Notes under the pieces: generated by a model
Database searches by the model: none
Seen by the model: only the letters and a program-made list of their open reading frames with translations
Told to the model about the DNA's origin: nothing
Part shown: piece by piece, positions 23,201 through 35,645 of the stretch
Layout of the letters: each line of letters starts with the position of its first letter
Numbering within the stretch: the stretch's first letter is position 1
Assembly (NCBI GenBank): GCA_003116995.1
Contig: BDSL01000079.1
Location: 372,001 to 436,000, forward strand
Origin: Yamagishiella unicocca
Lineage: Eukaryota > Chlorophyta > Chlorophyceae > Chlamydomonadales > Volvocaceae
Direction of reading: 5' to 3'
Length of the DNA: 64,000 nt
Position numbers and translations under genes: made by a program

Positions 23201-24117
23201 GTAGCGGTCCTGGCCACATGACACGAACTTATCCGCAAGCGCGTCCTCCAGATGCTTGTGCCATGGTACCGCCACTCAAGTCGTCAGCCCGCTGCAACTT
23301 GGGATTATTGGCCACTTGTGCTTCTCCCTTGGCGGCGAACAACAAAAAACGCGAGGGATAAAACCTCCATCAATGAATGGCCCTTACCCAGAGAACCTCG
23401 AGGTCGAGGAGGAGGGCGACGATGAGGATGACAGCAAGAACCCTTACCTCCACCCGGTGCACGGCGACGAGGAGGAGGGCGATGACGACGAGGAGGGCGA
23501 GGGCGAGGATGACGACGAGGAGTACGAGAACGGAGAGTACGGCGGCGAGGGCGAGGAGGGCGATGCGGGGTGGACGCCCGACCCCACTCGCATTGCGCAC
23601 ATGACGAGCGCCATGATGATCCAGCGCGCTGCGTGCCTGGACCTGGTGGGCGAGAAAGCGTTCAATGAGCTGTGAGTGATATCAGCAACAGCTGCAGGCG
23701 AAGATATGCGGTGGGCGTGCCTTCAACGTACACGGGTTGGCAGATAAGAGGGGATGCCAGACATGGGCGCCTACGGCTGTTAAGGCAGCTGTCGTGGCGG
23801 CTGTGCTGGGCGGTTCGTCCTATAATGGGTAAAATGGCAAGGGCCTCAAATTATCTGGGGGTAAAGCTGTTAACCCGGTGATCGCATAGGCCGTCGGACT
23901 AACCTGCCATAGCATGTTTCCAATGCAGCGCTGCCTTATGCCCCCCCACCCCGCTTCCCCTTTCAGCTACGCCCTGCTGAAGAGCAACCAGGTGGACGAG
24001 GCCAGCATGACGGACCTGTCGCGGCTGGTGTTCAAGATTATCCCGTACGACAAGTCGGAGGTGATTCAGATGATGTACAAGCTTCTGTACCTCGAGTCGC
24101 AGCTGGAGGGGCATTAA
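20253..24117 (+). CDS. NIMA-related (NEK) serine/threonine protein kinase with acidic C-terminal region
   Basis: Eleven exons: 20253-20396, 20521-20610, 20679-20789, 20860-20979, 21071-21241, 21315-21410, 21485-21628, 21762-21783, 22369-22608, 23392-23671, 23967-24117. They sum to 1569 nt (522 aa). The kinase domain is N-terminal (about 9-270): glycine loop GSGSYGVV (16-23), VAIK-type lysine K38 in YAMKEIDL, catalytic HRDIKTLN (130-137), DMG at 150-152, GTPYYLSPE and [18 protein letters not shown] with the [17 protein letters not shown] helix is typical of NEKs. The tail (about 314-522) has a Pro/Ala-rich part, a long Asp/Glu run near 400-440, and an amphipathic C-terminal segment. Algal NEKs act at basal bodies, in deflagellation and in cilium length control; this one most resembles the Chlamydomonas Fa2 type from memory, but orthology was not tested. 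The 585- and 783-nt introns in the tail could hide a missed exon. Confidence 0.85.
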
Positions 24118-25815
24118 CGGGGTTTACGAGGGTGACACTAGGGCGGTGCAGCAACTGCAGCGCCCCTGGCGGAGCCCCCAGGGTCTGATGGCGCTGGTAC
24201 CACTACGCTCATGAGTGCGACAACGCCGGAGGTGCAATAACGACAGTAGGTCTCGATGGGCGTGCAAAAGTGGGAATGCCGGGACGAGTACAGCAGTGCA
24301 GGCTATGCGGTGGGGCGCATTGATGCCGGTGGTGGGATGATGCGCTGCCAACGTGCAAGACGAGGGGATGGTTGCTGAGGTCCTGAATGAAAACCGGGTC
24401 GCAGCAATTATCAGTTTGCGGCGTCCATACCCGGAGCAGCACACCCGTCATCGAAGTGGCGACAAGCTTCGTGCCAAGTGTTAGTGGCAGTGTCGTGGCC
24501 GCCAACGAGCGATTGACGCGAGCGGCTCTAAGGCGGTGTGTTGAGGCGGTGTAGGCCTTAGACCTGAGGCTGTTACCGTCACTGTCTCTTCGCCGGATGA
24601 GGCCGGGTGTGATTAATGTGAAGGTTGGCGCATTGCGCGGAGATGTTTCGCTTTTGCGCCGCTTGTGGGGCATGCTGCTTCGATCTCAATCGCCCTCCGG
24701 CGCGCCTGATTGCTACCGGAGTTGACCCGCTGAATATGTTCGATGGCCAGTAACCGCCAAGTCCCAGGCTGCCTTGGCTGCTGTCATCATGACGGGATAG
24801 ACACGCTGTGCGTCGCGTTGCATTTTACATCCTCTTGTGGGGGGCGGTGGTTGGCGTGAGGCCGGTGGGCAACCAGGTGTCGTCCGGTGGGGCCTGTGGA
24901 TATTAGAGTGCTCATTGCAGCAGCGCAGACATTTAGCCAGGAACCTAATATCGTGTGAGCGTTATCAGGTGGTGGGTTTAGACGAGGGGGGAGCTGCGGC
25001 GCAATGCGCATTGTGCCGCGTGCTTGCTATAATTAACGTACGACGGGGGCGGCGCGAATGCTCGCCCTTTGGCCTGCGATACCCCGGCGTCGAGGAGAGC
25101 GTTGGTGCGTGCGAGGCGTATCCGGCTTCATCAAAGTGTGAGCCTATACGCGTGCGATTGTGAAATGACAGCAAGTTAAGGTAGCGATTCGCTCATCTTA
25201 ATTGTGCCCATCGGCGAAGGGTATCGCAGGGTATGGGGCATCTGGAAGTGTTGCCACGATGCCTAAGGGCGCGCAGGTTAGCTTGTATGGTGGACCGGGC
25301 TGAACAACCACCTAACTGGGAGGGCCGGCGCCGTGTCTTGGGAGCTGTTCACTGATGTTTTGGCTGCAAAGGGCAGACAGACAGGCGTGATGACTTGCAG
25401 GATTGGAGGCCGCAGCTCTGCTATTGCGCTCGGCTGCCTGTGTGCTTGATAACTGCCTGTGGTGGTTCCACCACCGGATATTCGCGTGTGCGTCATTTCC
25501 TGGAGGAAAGTGACACAAAACACCGCGTGCGTACAGAGTTGTGATGAGCTTCGTGAATATTTAGGACCATGTAATGACATGTAGATGCGCGGCTTGGCTT
25601 TTTTACTTGCAGGCCCTATCCATGTCGACTGCAACCATCGGAGTACGAAACCAGTTCGCGCTAAATGAGAACACCGTAGTTGTGTACTGCAAAGCTGTGG
25701 AATTTTTATTTTTGTTTGTGCTTCCCTCGCATTCCATGTCTTTCTTTAGGCAGCATCCCAAAATACTTGCAAAGTATTTCCCCATAAAGAACCTCACATA
25801 CTTATTCGGGCGACC
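24118..25815. other. Intergenic between kinase and sulfiredoxin, no gene seen
   Basis: Lower-GC sequence with only short open frames on either strand. It should contain the kinase 3' UTR and the sulfiredoxin promoter. A short frame at 25574-25915 overlaps the sulfiredoxin start in another frame and is treated as chance. Confidence 0.4.
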
Positions 25816-26758
25816 ATGTCCAATGCTCAGTCTTGCAACCCGGAGTCAACGTGCGACGGGCTTCCCTCCAGCATCTTTGTTGCTGATGAAGCTGAGGTGC
25901 ATGATGTGCCCATGAGCGTGATCCACCGGCCGCTTATTTCAACTGTTGACCGAGCAAAGGTGGAGGACTTCAAGCAAAAGATACAGGTGCGGGTTGGTGC
26001 GGTCTCTAGTTGTAGTCCATTGCAAGCGCGCTTATAATTCATGCTTTCGTGGCCGATATGGTCGGCTCCACTCGTCAAATTTCGCTCGCCACACTGGATG
26101 CGACAGCGCCTTAATTGTTGTATGGGCCTTTAAGGTCTGACCCTCTGCTAGGTGCTAATGCCGCTGCTCGCATGAGTAGCGGCATGAGGGGCAGGCGTAC
26201 TTACGTAAGCCCTGCAGGCCACTGTACTGCGGTTTTTCATGCAGGCTCTGGCATAAACAAACAGCATTTTTATCATCCTCGTGCTTGTTGCGTATTGTAG
26301 GCTGGGTTGGCGCTGACGCCTATCGAGGTAGCGTGGGTTGAGAGGCCGGAGGGGTCCTACTACTTTTCATTTGGAGGTTGCCACCGTTGGGCAGCTCATT
26401 CTGAGGTAAGGGGCTGCGCTGCTGCCACCAACCTACCGGGCTGCTGCTATGGACACCCGCACTGCGAATCCAATCGTGTTGCAGCTGTTGCCCCTTTATT
26501 GCCCCGACCGAGCGAACTTGTCATTGTCCTCCCCCAACCCGCGGCAAATTTAGACTGCAGTATGATCCATTCTCTCTGTCCTGCCCTGTCCATTTCGGCG
26601 TACATGGCTTGACTTGCACTCGTACCTCCCCGGCTCGTCCCTGTACCACGGCCCAGCTCAACAGCGTCACCATCCCCGCCCGGCTTATCCGGGTGTCTCC
26701 CGCGACCATAAACACGTATCTGGGGGCAAGCAGCCCGTTTCGAAACCTAGCTAGCTAA
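25816..26758 (+). CDS. SRX1: Sulfiredoxin
   Basis: Three exons: 25816-25986, 26301-26405, 26657-26758, all phase 0, giving 125 aa. Sulfiredoxin uses ATP to reduce cysteine sulfinic acid in over-oxidised 2-Cys peroxiredoxins. The diagnostic features are present in order: VHDVPMSVIHRPLI (about 29-42), YYFSFGGCHRWAAH (77-90) with the catalytic cysteine at C84 in the family FGGCHR motif, and the C-terminal TINTYLGASSP. The ATP-contacting residues of FGGCHRW are intact, so the enzyme should be active. Only about 28 residues precede the core, shorter than plant plastid sulfiredoxin presequences, so either it is cytosolic or an upstream exon with a transit peptide was missed. The symbol follows usual plant/algal naming. 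Family call is very secure. Confidence 0.93.
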
Positions 26759-27912
26759 GGGGAAGTGAAAGGAAATCCGTTGGTCGGCAGTTACGAGGGG
26801 CTGGGGGGTTCTGAGCTTGGACGGGCCTGAGAGAGAGGAGGGTGCAGGAGTGATGCGCGAGGCTTGGAATGTACGACGTTGGTGTCAATGCTGGGGTGTT
26901 GTCTGAGTAAAGGATAGGCTTCAAGAGAGGTATAGATGCGCGGCTGCTGCTGCTGGAGCAGGCAGTGGAGCATGTGCCATCAGCCGCATGTGAGGGGCAA
27001 GCAATCTGTGGTATCGCTAGGGGTGTGGTTATGGCCGCCCTTCTTGTCCAGTGGTCGATGCCAACAGCTGAAGACGATACGCCGTATCGCTCCGAGGATT
27101 GCAACCAGATAGTGCAAGGAACGGCTAGCGCACTTACAACTGGCAGCAGACGCCATTTTGTACGGAAGCCAGGTTCACGGTAGTGGTGGCAGACACCTCC
27201 CGCTTGCAGTGCCGCAGTTGATGACTTGGCGCGGGTTTGGAGAGCGGTCCTACTCCCCCTCAAACAGGTGCCCCAGTAACAAGGTACAACGAAGTGCACT
27301 TCACAAGCACTTCAACAATACATGGGCATTTTGTCAAGGATAACAGATGTTGCAGACCATGCTGGCGGCACGCAGCGGCCTTCCGGCTGCAACATGCCCC
27401 TGTCCACAATGTCAGGGGTTCGCGGGTCATGTTGCGTTATTCATGAAATCATCGTGTCGCAAAACCCCTCACCGCACGCGTCCAGCCATCGCCACACCCA
27501 CTTCAGCCTCAACCTGGTGCCACCCTCTCAGTGCGTAGCCGGCGGCATCCGGTAACATGTTTCCCGCCAGCACGGCACAGCACGGGGACTCCACAGTCAT
27601 CGCCCGCCGCACGACCCCAACAACCCCCGACACCTCTAGTGCCGTGTCCACCGTTTTCCTCCCTACCCCACAAGCACTTGTCGCGACCACTCAACAAGGA
27701 CGGTACCCAACGCCACAAGGAAACAAGTACATTGGCACAAACCCCTCATCAGACATGTATTCGTCTCTGTACGTTCGTGCCGTGCTACTACGAAGCTGAC
27801 ACCCACACTGTTTCTCCCACGGCTGGCCAGTAGCGGCGCCACCGCCGCAACAAACCACCACAAACATCCACCAGAGCCGCCTCGTCGGTCTGTCATTCAT
27901 TCAGTGCGCGCA
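26759..27912. other. Intergenic, convergent 3' ends
   Basis: Sulfiredoxin and the following minus-strand gene converge here, so the stretch should hold both 3' UTRs. A weak copy of the ACCCGTG-type repeat (AAATCCGTTGGTCGGCAG) lies at about 26770-26790. No coding exon was recognised. Confidence 0.35.
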
Positions 27913-30900
27913 TCAGTTGCCTGCAGCCACCAGGTTGACGCGGATCACGGCGGTGCCCGGCTCCATGGTGACCCCCGCCTGGCGCACGTCGTTGTACCTG
28001 CGGGCGAGGGGCGGGCGGGGAGAGTGGTGGGTGGGTAGCAGCAGAATAAGACCTTGGCCGTCCATCCAGCTCAGCACATCAGTCTCAGAAAAAATCATCG
28101 CGAGTATCGGCCCCACAACCCACAACCGGGGTTACGATTTCTCCGCCTTGCGGTTTCCCCGCCCCACCGCCCCTACCTGGATAGTGTCTTCTGCAGGCCG
28201 GTGATCCAGTAGTTGAAGTGGTTGGGCCGCCGGTGCTTCTTGTACTTGACAATGCGGGCCTGCAGGTGCACACAGCAGCGTTAGCCGCGGCAGCGGCAGG
28301 CCAGTAGGCCACGCATGCACGGATGGATGGATGAGGGGCAGCACGACGCGAGCCACAGGACACCGACACCTCTTGGGGCCGCGGGCCACCAGGACACGCC
28401 CCCCGACTGCTTGCTAGTGAAGGGCTCCCGAGTGCGTTGGTCGCCCCCAACGCGTGTTGCTGCTGTGATGCTACAACACCAGCATCAGCTGCTGCTGCAC
28501 GCGTGGTGCCACTCCGCTGCCACCGCACCTGGACGCTCTCCCCGACCACATCCGAGTTGATGACCACCTTGGTGAGGATGGCCACCGGGAACTGAGGAGC
28601 CGAGGGCCGGGAGGAGGGAGTGGGTCGGGGAGGAGGGAGTGGGTCGGGGAGGAGGGAGTGGGTCGGGGACCAAACAGTAAGGCGGGGGCGCACAAGCTGT
28701 GTCCGGGAGGAGGTGACCGCCGCCCGGCATCGGGGCGGAGCTCACCTCGACATTGGGAAAATGGCTGTTGATGAGGTTGAGCGGCACGTGGATACGGCCG
28801 TCGTACAGTCTTGGGTATTGTTGGTTGCCACCTGCGGGGTGGACAAGCAGTTGACGGAGGCCGCGGGGGAATGGCGCTGTGTGGCTGGGGCATGCATCGA
28901 ACCCAGCGCAGGGGGGAGCCAGGTGGCCCCGGGGCACCCTGGGGTGGCGGGGGTGGCGGGGGGGGTTTCGCCGCCAACCCTCTCAACCAAGTCACCCAAC
29001 CCAGCCACTCCTCACCTGCCGACGCGTTGCTGAGGGTGGTGGGCGGCTGGGGTATCCCCCCCGGCCGCTGCATGCCGAGCAGCCCCATGTGGCCGCCCGA
29101 GAGCAGCGTCTGCACCGGCAGTAGCAGGAGAGCGGCAGCAGCGGAGCGGGCAGCCGATCAGTACGCGGCAGATCAGACAAACAAACAGCGTTGGCCAAGG
29201 GACAGCAGTGGACGCATTCTCACGCCCAGCCTGCGACATGAAGCCACCCAGCCGCACGCACACATCTTGACCTGCCGCAGGGCAGCTGTACTCGTGCGCT
29301 GCTCCCGCTCCCACACGGACCTCCGTCGCCGAACAGCACGACCTCAACCCGTCACCCCCCATTGTTTCCGCCACTCCCCCTGCCTCACCTGGATGGCATC
29401 CATGCTCCACTGCCCGTTTGCCGCCGCCGCCGCCAGCAGGTCGCTGGTGAAGCCCCCGGGGCCCATCATGCCCGGGGGAATACCCGCGGCCAGCGCCGAC
29501 AACGGACCCATATGGCCCGCAGCCGCAGCGGCGGCAGCGGCCGCAGCAGCAGCAGCTGCCGCCGACTGGCCGTCCTGCTGCCCCGCGGCCCCCGCCTGGC
29601 CACCCTGCATGAGCGGCAGCAGGAAGTTGGGTGGTATGGCGAACTGGCTGCCCGGGTGGCCGGGGTGGGGCTGTTGGCCGCCCTGGGAGCCGCCGCCGAG
29701 GGAGCCGATGGCGGGCAGCCCCGGCAGCGGGCCGCTGGCAGCCGAGTGGCCCCCTGCGGCGGCGGTAGCGAAGTGGCTTCCGTGGGGGGGCTGGTGCTGC
29801 TGCATGCCGGGGGCCATCATGAGGCTGTGCATGGCGGCCAGGGCGCTGTCCACGGAGGAGGAGCCGGGGGGGGAAGAGCCGCCGGGCGGGGCGGAGCCGC
29901 CGGCGCCCTGATCCATGGCCTGCTGCACTCCTGCTGCCGCCTGGTCGGCCTGGTGCTGCTGCTGCGCCTGGTGCTGCTGCATGAGGTGCTGGTGGTACAT
30001 GGACGCGTGGGGCATGAGCAACGACGGCATGGCGCCCGGGGCCATGGACATCCCGCCCCACTGCAGGCCCTGCTGCGCCTCCGCAGCCTGCTGAGCCTGC
30101 TCCGCTGCAGCGGCCGCCTGGTCAGCGGCGGCGGCGCCCTGACCGCCCTCGCTGCCGCCGTCTGCCGGGAGCACCCCAGCCGCTGCCGCAGCAGCATCGT
30201 CGCCCTCCCCGGTGAGGTGCCGCTGCTGCGCCTCGCCCGCGGCTGGTCCGTCCTGCAGCCCCAGCGCGGCGGTCATGCTCCCCGGCTCCATGCCGCTGTA
30301 GTCCGCCGGCTGCTGCTGCTGCTGCTGCAGGCTGTCGCCGCCCCCACCGGTGCTGTCGAGTTCTTCTCCGGCGCGGGACGCCTCGGGCCGTCCTGACTCC
30401 CCCCCTGGAGCCCCCGGCACACCTGCCGTACTGGTTTGCCCGTCCGAAGGTAGCTGCTGCTGTTGCTGCTCGCCGTCAATGGGAGCGGCATCGCCCCCCG
30501 ACGTGGCAAGCCCTCCAGCGTCAGTTGGATGGCCACCCTCCCCCTGGGCGGCCGCCAGCTCTCCCGGGTTGCCGGGCTGGTGCTGCTGCTGCAGGTGCGA
30601 GAGCCCCACGCCTTGCGGCATCAGGTGCGGGCTGACCAGGGATGCCCCCGGCCCCGCCCCCGCCGCCGGCCCGCCTCCCAGCATGGCGAGGAAGGTGTTG
30701 GGGCTGGCGCTGGACGGCAGGCCGTGCAGCTGGGAGGGGTGTAGCATGGACATGGCCATGTTGTGGTGGTGGTGGTGGTGGCCCAGCATGGATGGGTGGC
30801 CGGATGCGGCGGCAGCTGCGGCCGCTGCCGCGGCCTGCATGGCCAGCAGCGCACTCAGGTCGAAGCCAGTGCCCCCGGACCCATGGCCGCTGCCATCGGG

Positions 30901-33900
30901 TTTCATTAGGAAGCCTGCGTAAAGCGTACGGCGGCACGGCGAATTATAAAAAGGCGGATACAAGCATCTGGAGGAGTTGCTGATCCATCTACCTTTGGCT
31001 CCGTGCCATGCATAGACACATGCTCAGGACTACCTAGCCAGTTGTGGAGCCGCAACACGGGTGGCCAGTAGCAGCGCGCAGCCACGCCAATCCAGGAACG
31101 GGCGGCCCCCCACCCGCTGGCTCGTTTCTGCTCGTCGTTCCCTATGTCCTGTAACCGGGTCTTTCCGCTCTCCCCCCCCGCCCGCGCACCTCCGTGGCCG
31201 TACGCCGCCCCGCCATGTAGACCCAACAGGCTAGGGTGCGGCAGCCCCGCCAGGCCTCCGCCTCCTGGTGGCCCCAGCTGCATCTGGTGCTGCTGCTGCT
31301 GGGGCGGCTGTGAGGAGTGGGGGTTGTTGGGGTCGTCCCACATGCCGCTGGCCGACAGCAGGATCTTGAGTTTGTTGTTGTCAACCAGCTCAAGACCCGT
31401 CAGCCGCACGTCCTGGTCGGAGGGACGGAGCGTGCGCGGGGGGGAGGGCAAGGGTGAAGGCGAGGGCAAGGGTACGGGGCAAGTCATGCGGAGGCGGAGA
31501 CACATCGTCGGCGAAGGGGGGGGCGTGGTAGGGGCAGAGATCTGGGCGTGGTAGGGGCAGAGACCTGGGCGTGGTAGGGGCAGAGACCTGGCTCCGCAAG
31601 GGTATCGTGTGCAAGGCAACTGCCGGAATGTGTTAGGGGAGGTATAGGATGGCTGGAGGGAGGAAGTGGTCCGCTGCCAACTCCCTGCACGTGCGCACCT
31701 TGTAATGCTTGATCAGCCGCTGGTGGCCAGTGACCCAGTGGTTGCCCAGACCGTGTCGGCGGGTCTTGTTCTGGCTCCGAGCGATCTTGACCTTCGGAAG
31801 CGAGGAAGGGGAGGGGAGGAAGAGGGCAGCAGAAGGCGGTCGGGACCGGGACCACTTTGCAGGACCGGGTAGACTGCACATGCCCCTACCAGCTGAGCTA
31901 GTCCTGGCTGATCGGCGACACCACTTTCCATGCCGCCGTACAGTGGCATCATTCCACCCTGCGCGTGGCGCCCAAGCCCATCCCTCCCCCCCCGCCCCAC
32001 CATGAAACCCTCGTTAATGACCTCCCCGTTGACCACGATGTCCGCCGGGAGCCGCAGCGGGAACTGCTGCTCCGCGAAGTTCTTGTGCACAAAGGGCAGC
32101 GGCACGTAGATGCGCCCGTCAGCCAGCTTCATGCCCTCATCGAACGTCACCTGCGGAACAGCGGGCGGCGGGTGCCGTACACTCAGGGGCGGGTACGGAC
32201 GTCGCCGCGCTGGAGCGGCTACACGCGGTGAACCCTGCCCGCGCGGGGTGCTGGCCCCGCCGTGAGCAACAGTAGCGGCCCAGTAGTAGCGCCGCCGCCG
32301 CCGCAGTATAGCCGCTGACGGCCAGCGGTTGCCGGCGGTACATCCGCGAGGTGCCAGTCCGCACCGCCCCCCCCTGCAGTCCAGTCCGATCTGCCCCCCC
32401 GCACCCAACCCGCACCGCACCTTCATCGCCGGCTCGTAGAAGCGGCGGCACTGCGCAGGGCCCCGCTTGTCCCTCGCCTCCCTCCGCCGTGCCTCCTCGT
32501 CGCTCATCTCCTCCTCAAGGCCGTCAGACTCGCCCCCCGCAGCACGTCGCCGCGCATTGCGCTTCTTGCCGGTGGCGGCTGCGGCTGCAGCGACCGCGGC
32601 TGCGGCGAAGGTGTTCGGATCGGTCCCCGGAGGCAAGCAGTGACCCATGGGTCCCGGAGCCATCAGGCCCTCCGCTGCTGCCGCTGCCGCCGCCATGGCC
32701 GCCGCCAGCGGCTGCGCTCCCCCCGCCGTCGCCGCCATGAGCAGCTCGCTGAGCTGTGTGTGGCTGGACAAGCCGGGTGCCGCCACCCCCATGCTGGCCG
32801 CCTCGTGACTGGCCAGTGCGGCCTGTATGAGCGAGGCCACCATCATGGGCTCTCCCCCTCCTAGCTGCTCCATGCCGGGGATGGACAGGGAGGCCGACAC
32901 CGAGTTGGGGGAGGCACCGGCGGCGGGAGCCGTAAGACCTGCCAGCGGGAGGGGGGCTGCATGCGACTGCGAGTTGGTGGCGGCCTGCGGGGAGTGCGGC
33001 TGCTGCTCGGCCCCCTGCGGCGCCTGGGTCAGTGATGCTGCCGCCAGACTGGCCTGCATCCCGTCCTCGCAGCCGGGGGCCAGGACGAGAGACGCGTCGG
33101 GCAGCTGCGGGTGAGAATGCGAATGCAGCATGGACAAGGGGAGGTTGGGCGGCGGGGAGTGCTGGTAGTGCGCCGAGGGGGCCGCCACCGCCTGGTGCTG
33201 CTGGGCGTCCAGGCTCGCCATGACCCCGGACATCAGCGCAGCAGCAAGCTCGGCGGCGGGGTCCGAGGCCACGGCCGGCAGCGCCAGGGCGGGGCCGGGG
33301 GCGGCCTCCTGCGGCGGCGGCGGCTGCACGGTGCCTGCGGCCGCACCCGCCGCCGCCGCGTCGCCGCCGAAGACCGAGTGGGGCTGCTGGGTTGCGGCAG
33401 GCGGCGCTGCGGCTTGCACTCCGCTGGCGGCCAGCGCTACTGCCGCCGCCGCAGCAGCAGCACCTGCTGCTGCGGAATGGGAAGGCGGCAAGGCCTGCGG
33501 CAACTGGTGCAGCGTCACTGGCGGCGAGTCTAGCTGCTGCTGCTGCAGCCCCATCACCCCTACCAGCGCCTGCTGCTGCACCTGCTCCTCATCCGGCAGC
33601 ACCTCCCCGGCGCTCTCCAGCACAATCCCGTCCGCGCCGCCGCCCGCCTCCTCCGGGTGCTCGCCCTCCTCGCCGCCGCTGTGGACAGCGCCGCCGCCGG
33701 ACCCTTCCGCCAGCAGCGCCTCAGCCCCCAGCCCTGGGACGCCAGCCCCACCACGCCCCGGGCCTGGCGCTCCGGGCAGCGATGACTGGCGCTGGGTGGC
33801 GATGTGCGACGGCAGGGGCCGTCTGGATCGCGGCTTGGTTGGGATCACCGCCGCCGGGAGCGGGGCCGGGGGCTGGGGCTGGGACGGAGGCGGCCCCGGC

Positions 33901-35020
33901 TGGAAGGCCGCCGCAGCGCCGCCGAGCCCCGCGGAGCTCAGCGCCGCCTGGCGGGGCGAGTCCTGCCCGCTGGAGGCACCGATACTGGCGGCAGTGGCCA
34001 GGCCAGCAACGGGGGCGTTGGTCGTACCCAGGGGGCCGATGATGCCGACGCTGCCCCCGCGCGCCGCCCGGGTCGCGGGGGCAGCCGGACTGGGCGCCAC
34101 AGCTGCGACCCCGGCTGCGGCTGCAACCAGCGGCGGCAGACCCCGCACCGGCCCGGCAGCAGCGATTGCTGGTCCGCCGTGCGCGACAGCCACTGTGGGA
34201 CCGTTCGTGACCGCCACACGGGGTTTGGGGGACGCGATCGCGGCTGCGGCTGCTGCGGTTGCTGCTGGCGCCGCTGCGGGGGCTCCGAGGAGGGGCGGCC
34301 CGCCTACCGGCTGTTCCACGTTGGCCTGCGCCAGAGCTGCCGCTGCGAGCACGTCCAGGTTCCGAAGCGGGTCGAACTGCGGGACGGTGCAGGTGTGGCG
34401 GCACGCGGGCCGGAGGCAGGTGTGGGTATTAGGGCCAGGTGGAGACGCACAGGATGCAGAGTGGAAGCCAGTAGGTTGTGCAGGAGTGAAGCAGTGGTGT
34501 GATGCTGGGCCTGTTTCGCTCGCTGACCCGTCGGTACTGCAGGGTTGCGCCGCGAAGGCCATCTTACCTGCGTCTCAGCGCCGGCCACCGTGTCGGATTT
34601 TGCTTTCTTGCGTGGCGGTTGCCCATCCTTGGCGGCTCCGACTCCACCTTTACCGGGCTTGCCACTTTTTGCGCGGTCGTCCGCGTCGTCTTCATCCGCA
34701 TCCTTGCCCTTCTGTCGCGAGGCACCGGCGCGTCCGCCCGTTCCCTTGTCTCCGGCCTTAGAAGCCTTACCCGATCCCTGCTTGCCCTTAGCCAGCCGGT
34801 CAGATGACCGTCGAGCTGCGCCCTCCTCGTTTTCCGAGTCCGTGGTCCCACCATCACTGCCGGCCTCGCCCAGTGCTGCTGCGCCCGAAGCCGACTGCTG
34901 GGCATAGGCCAGAGCTTGCTGCAGGTTCACACCATCGGGCAAAACTGCGCCCTGTGCCAGTAAGTGCTGCTGCAGCGCACGGAGAACGTCCGGAGTGAGC
35001 TCCTGAGGACCGGTGCTCAT
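27913..35020 (-). CDS. Large Gln/Ala-rich protein with two B3-like domains, putative transcription regulator
   Basis: Eleven exons: 35020-34568, 34376-32421, 32150-32001, 31791-31699, 31412-31190, 30914-29389, 29109-29016, 28831-28746, 28591-28529, 28259-28177, 27997-27913. They sum to 4812 nt (1603 aa), all phases consistent. The N-terminal 150 residues contain a basic, Lys/Ser/Asp-rich stretch with PPRKKAKS, a probable nuclear localisation signal. Two long Ala/Gln/Pro/Gly-rich stretches (about 152-780 and 960-1495) resemble activator-type disorder. Domain 1 (about 804-915) and domain 2 (about 1508-1600) are homologous: GRIYVPLPFV versus GRIHVPLNLI, then a FPLRL/FPVAI strand, VVNGEV versus VINSDV, a KTRR/KHRR patch, HWVTGHQRLIK versus YWITGLQKTLS, then DVR. 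The order (basic strand, W-x-T-G-x-Q helix, acidic-hydrophobic end) is reminiscent of plant B3 DNA-binding domains. The duplication is seen directly; the B3 assignment and nuclear role are inference. Confidence 0.75.
28611..28669. repeat. 19-bp minisatellite, three copies, intronic
   Basis: Three copies of AGGAGGGAGTGGGTCGGGG in tandem, between the exons at 28831-28746 and 28591-28529 of the B3-like gene. Confidence 0.8.
31521..31591. repeat. 23-bp minisatellite, three copies, intronic
   Basis: Three tandem copies of GGGCGTGGTAGGGGCAGAGA plus three variable bases, in the intron between the exons at 31791-31699 and 31412-31190 of the B3-like gene. Confidence 0.8.
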
Positions 35021-35645
35021 GTCTCCCTCGCGCGGGGCCCAACGAGAGCCTCCAGCAGTGGCGCACCGCAGTCACAGAGAGGAACGAGCGCCTAGATGCA
35101 ACAGGAGCGCAGGAGGTCTGGAGAGTTGGGGTCAACGCCGGAGGCCCCAAAACGGGGCGCCGATGTTGCGTTGGCAGGACGCATTTATCGCTAGGTTGAA
35201 GCTTGTGTGTCCTAGGAGTAAGAATATCGGTTTTTCCTGGTTAGTTTGTTGACCCCGGGTCCAGCTCCATCGGCTCCGGCCCTGGTTCCGCTCCGTTCCC
35301 CGCGGGCTCCGCTCCGGACCTCGCCTTGCACCGAATTTGCCCGCCACAACCATCATGCCAAGCACGCCAGGGGCCTTGAGAACACAACATCTATCCTTTC
35401 CTTGCGTTGCGCACGCTCCTTGCGTGCATACCTTCCACGTCCACATCGTGCATGCCTGCTCACCACCCTGAGAAACGCGACCACCACAGAGCACTTTTAA
35501 AGCTCATCTGATGCCTAGCATGCGTGTTGACGTGAGGGGTGGTTTGCCGTGGTAAGTCGCGGTTGGGTGCCTCCTATTTCCTTAAACTTCGCGGCGCTTT
35601 GCCTCAATAACGGCACATCGAAAAGGCTGATTGAAGTACCAATCC
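35021..35645. promoter_or_regulatory. Divergent intergenic region between B3-like and J-domain genes
   Basis: About 0.6 kb separates the ATG of the minus-strand B3-like gene from the first candidate ATG of the plus-strand J-domain gene, so both promoters must lie here. No TATA box or other defined element can be assigned confidently. An open frame starting near 35246 lacks an ATG and is not called. Confidence 0.4.

Noticed and set aside
29362..30396. 344-codon plus-strand open frame
   Set aside because: Antisense shadow of the exon 30914-29389 of the same gene.
31713..34562. 949-codon minus-strand open frame as a single exon
   Set aside because: It reads through introns between 34376, 32421, 32150 and 31791; the spliced model keeps the domain continuous, while the unspliced frame does not.
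33220..34761. 513-codon plus-strand open frame
   Set aside because: It is antisense to the large coding exon 34376-32421 of the B3-like gene; GC-rich Ala/Gly/Pro coding sequence leaves the opposite strand open.
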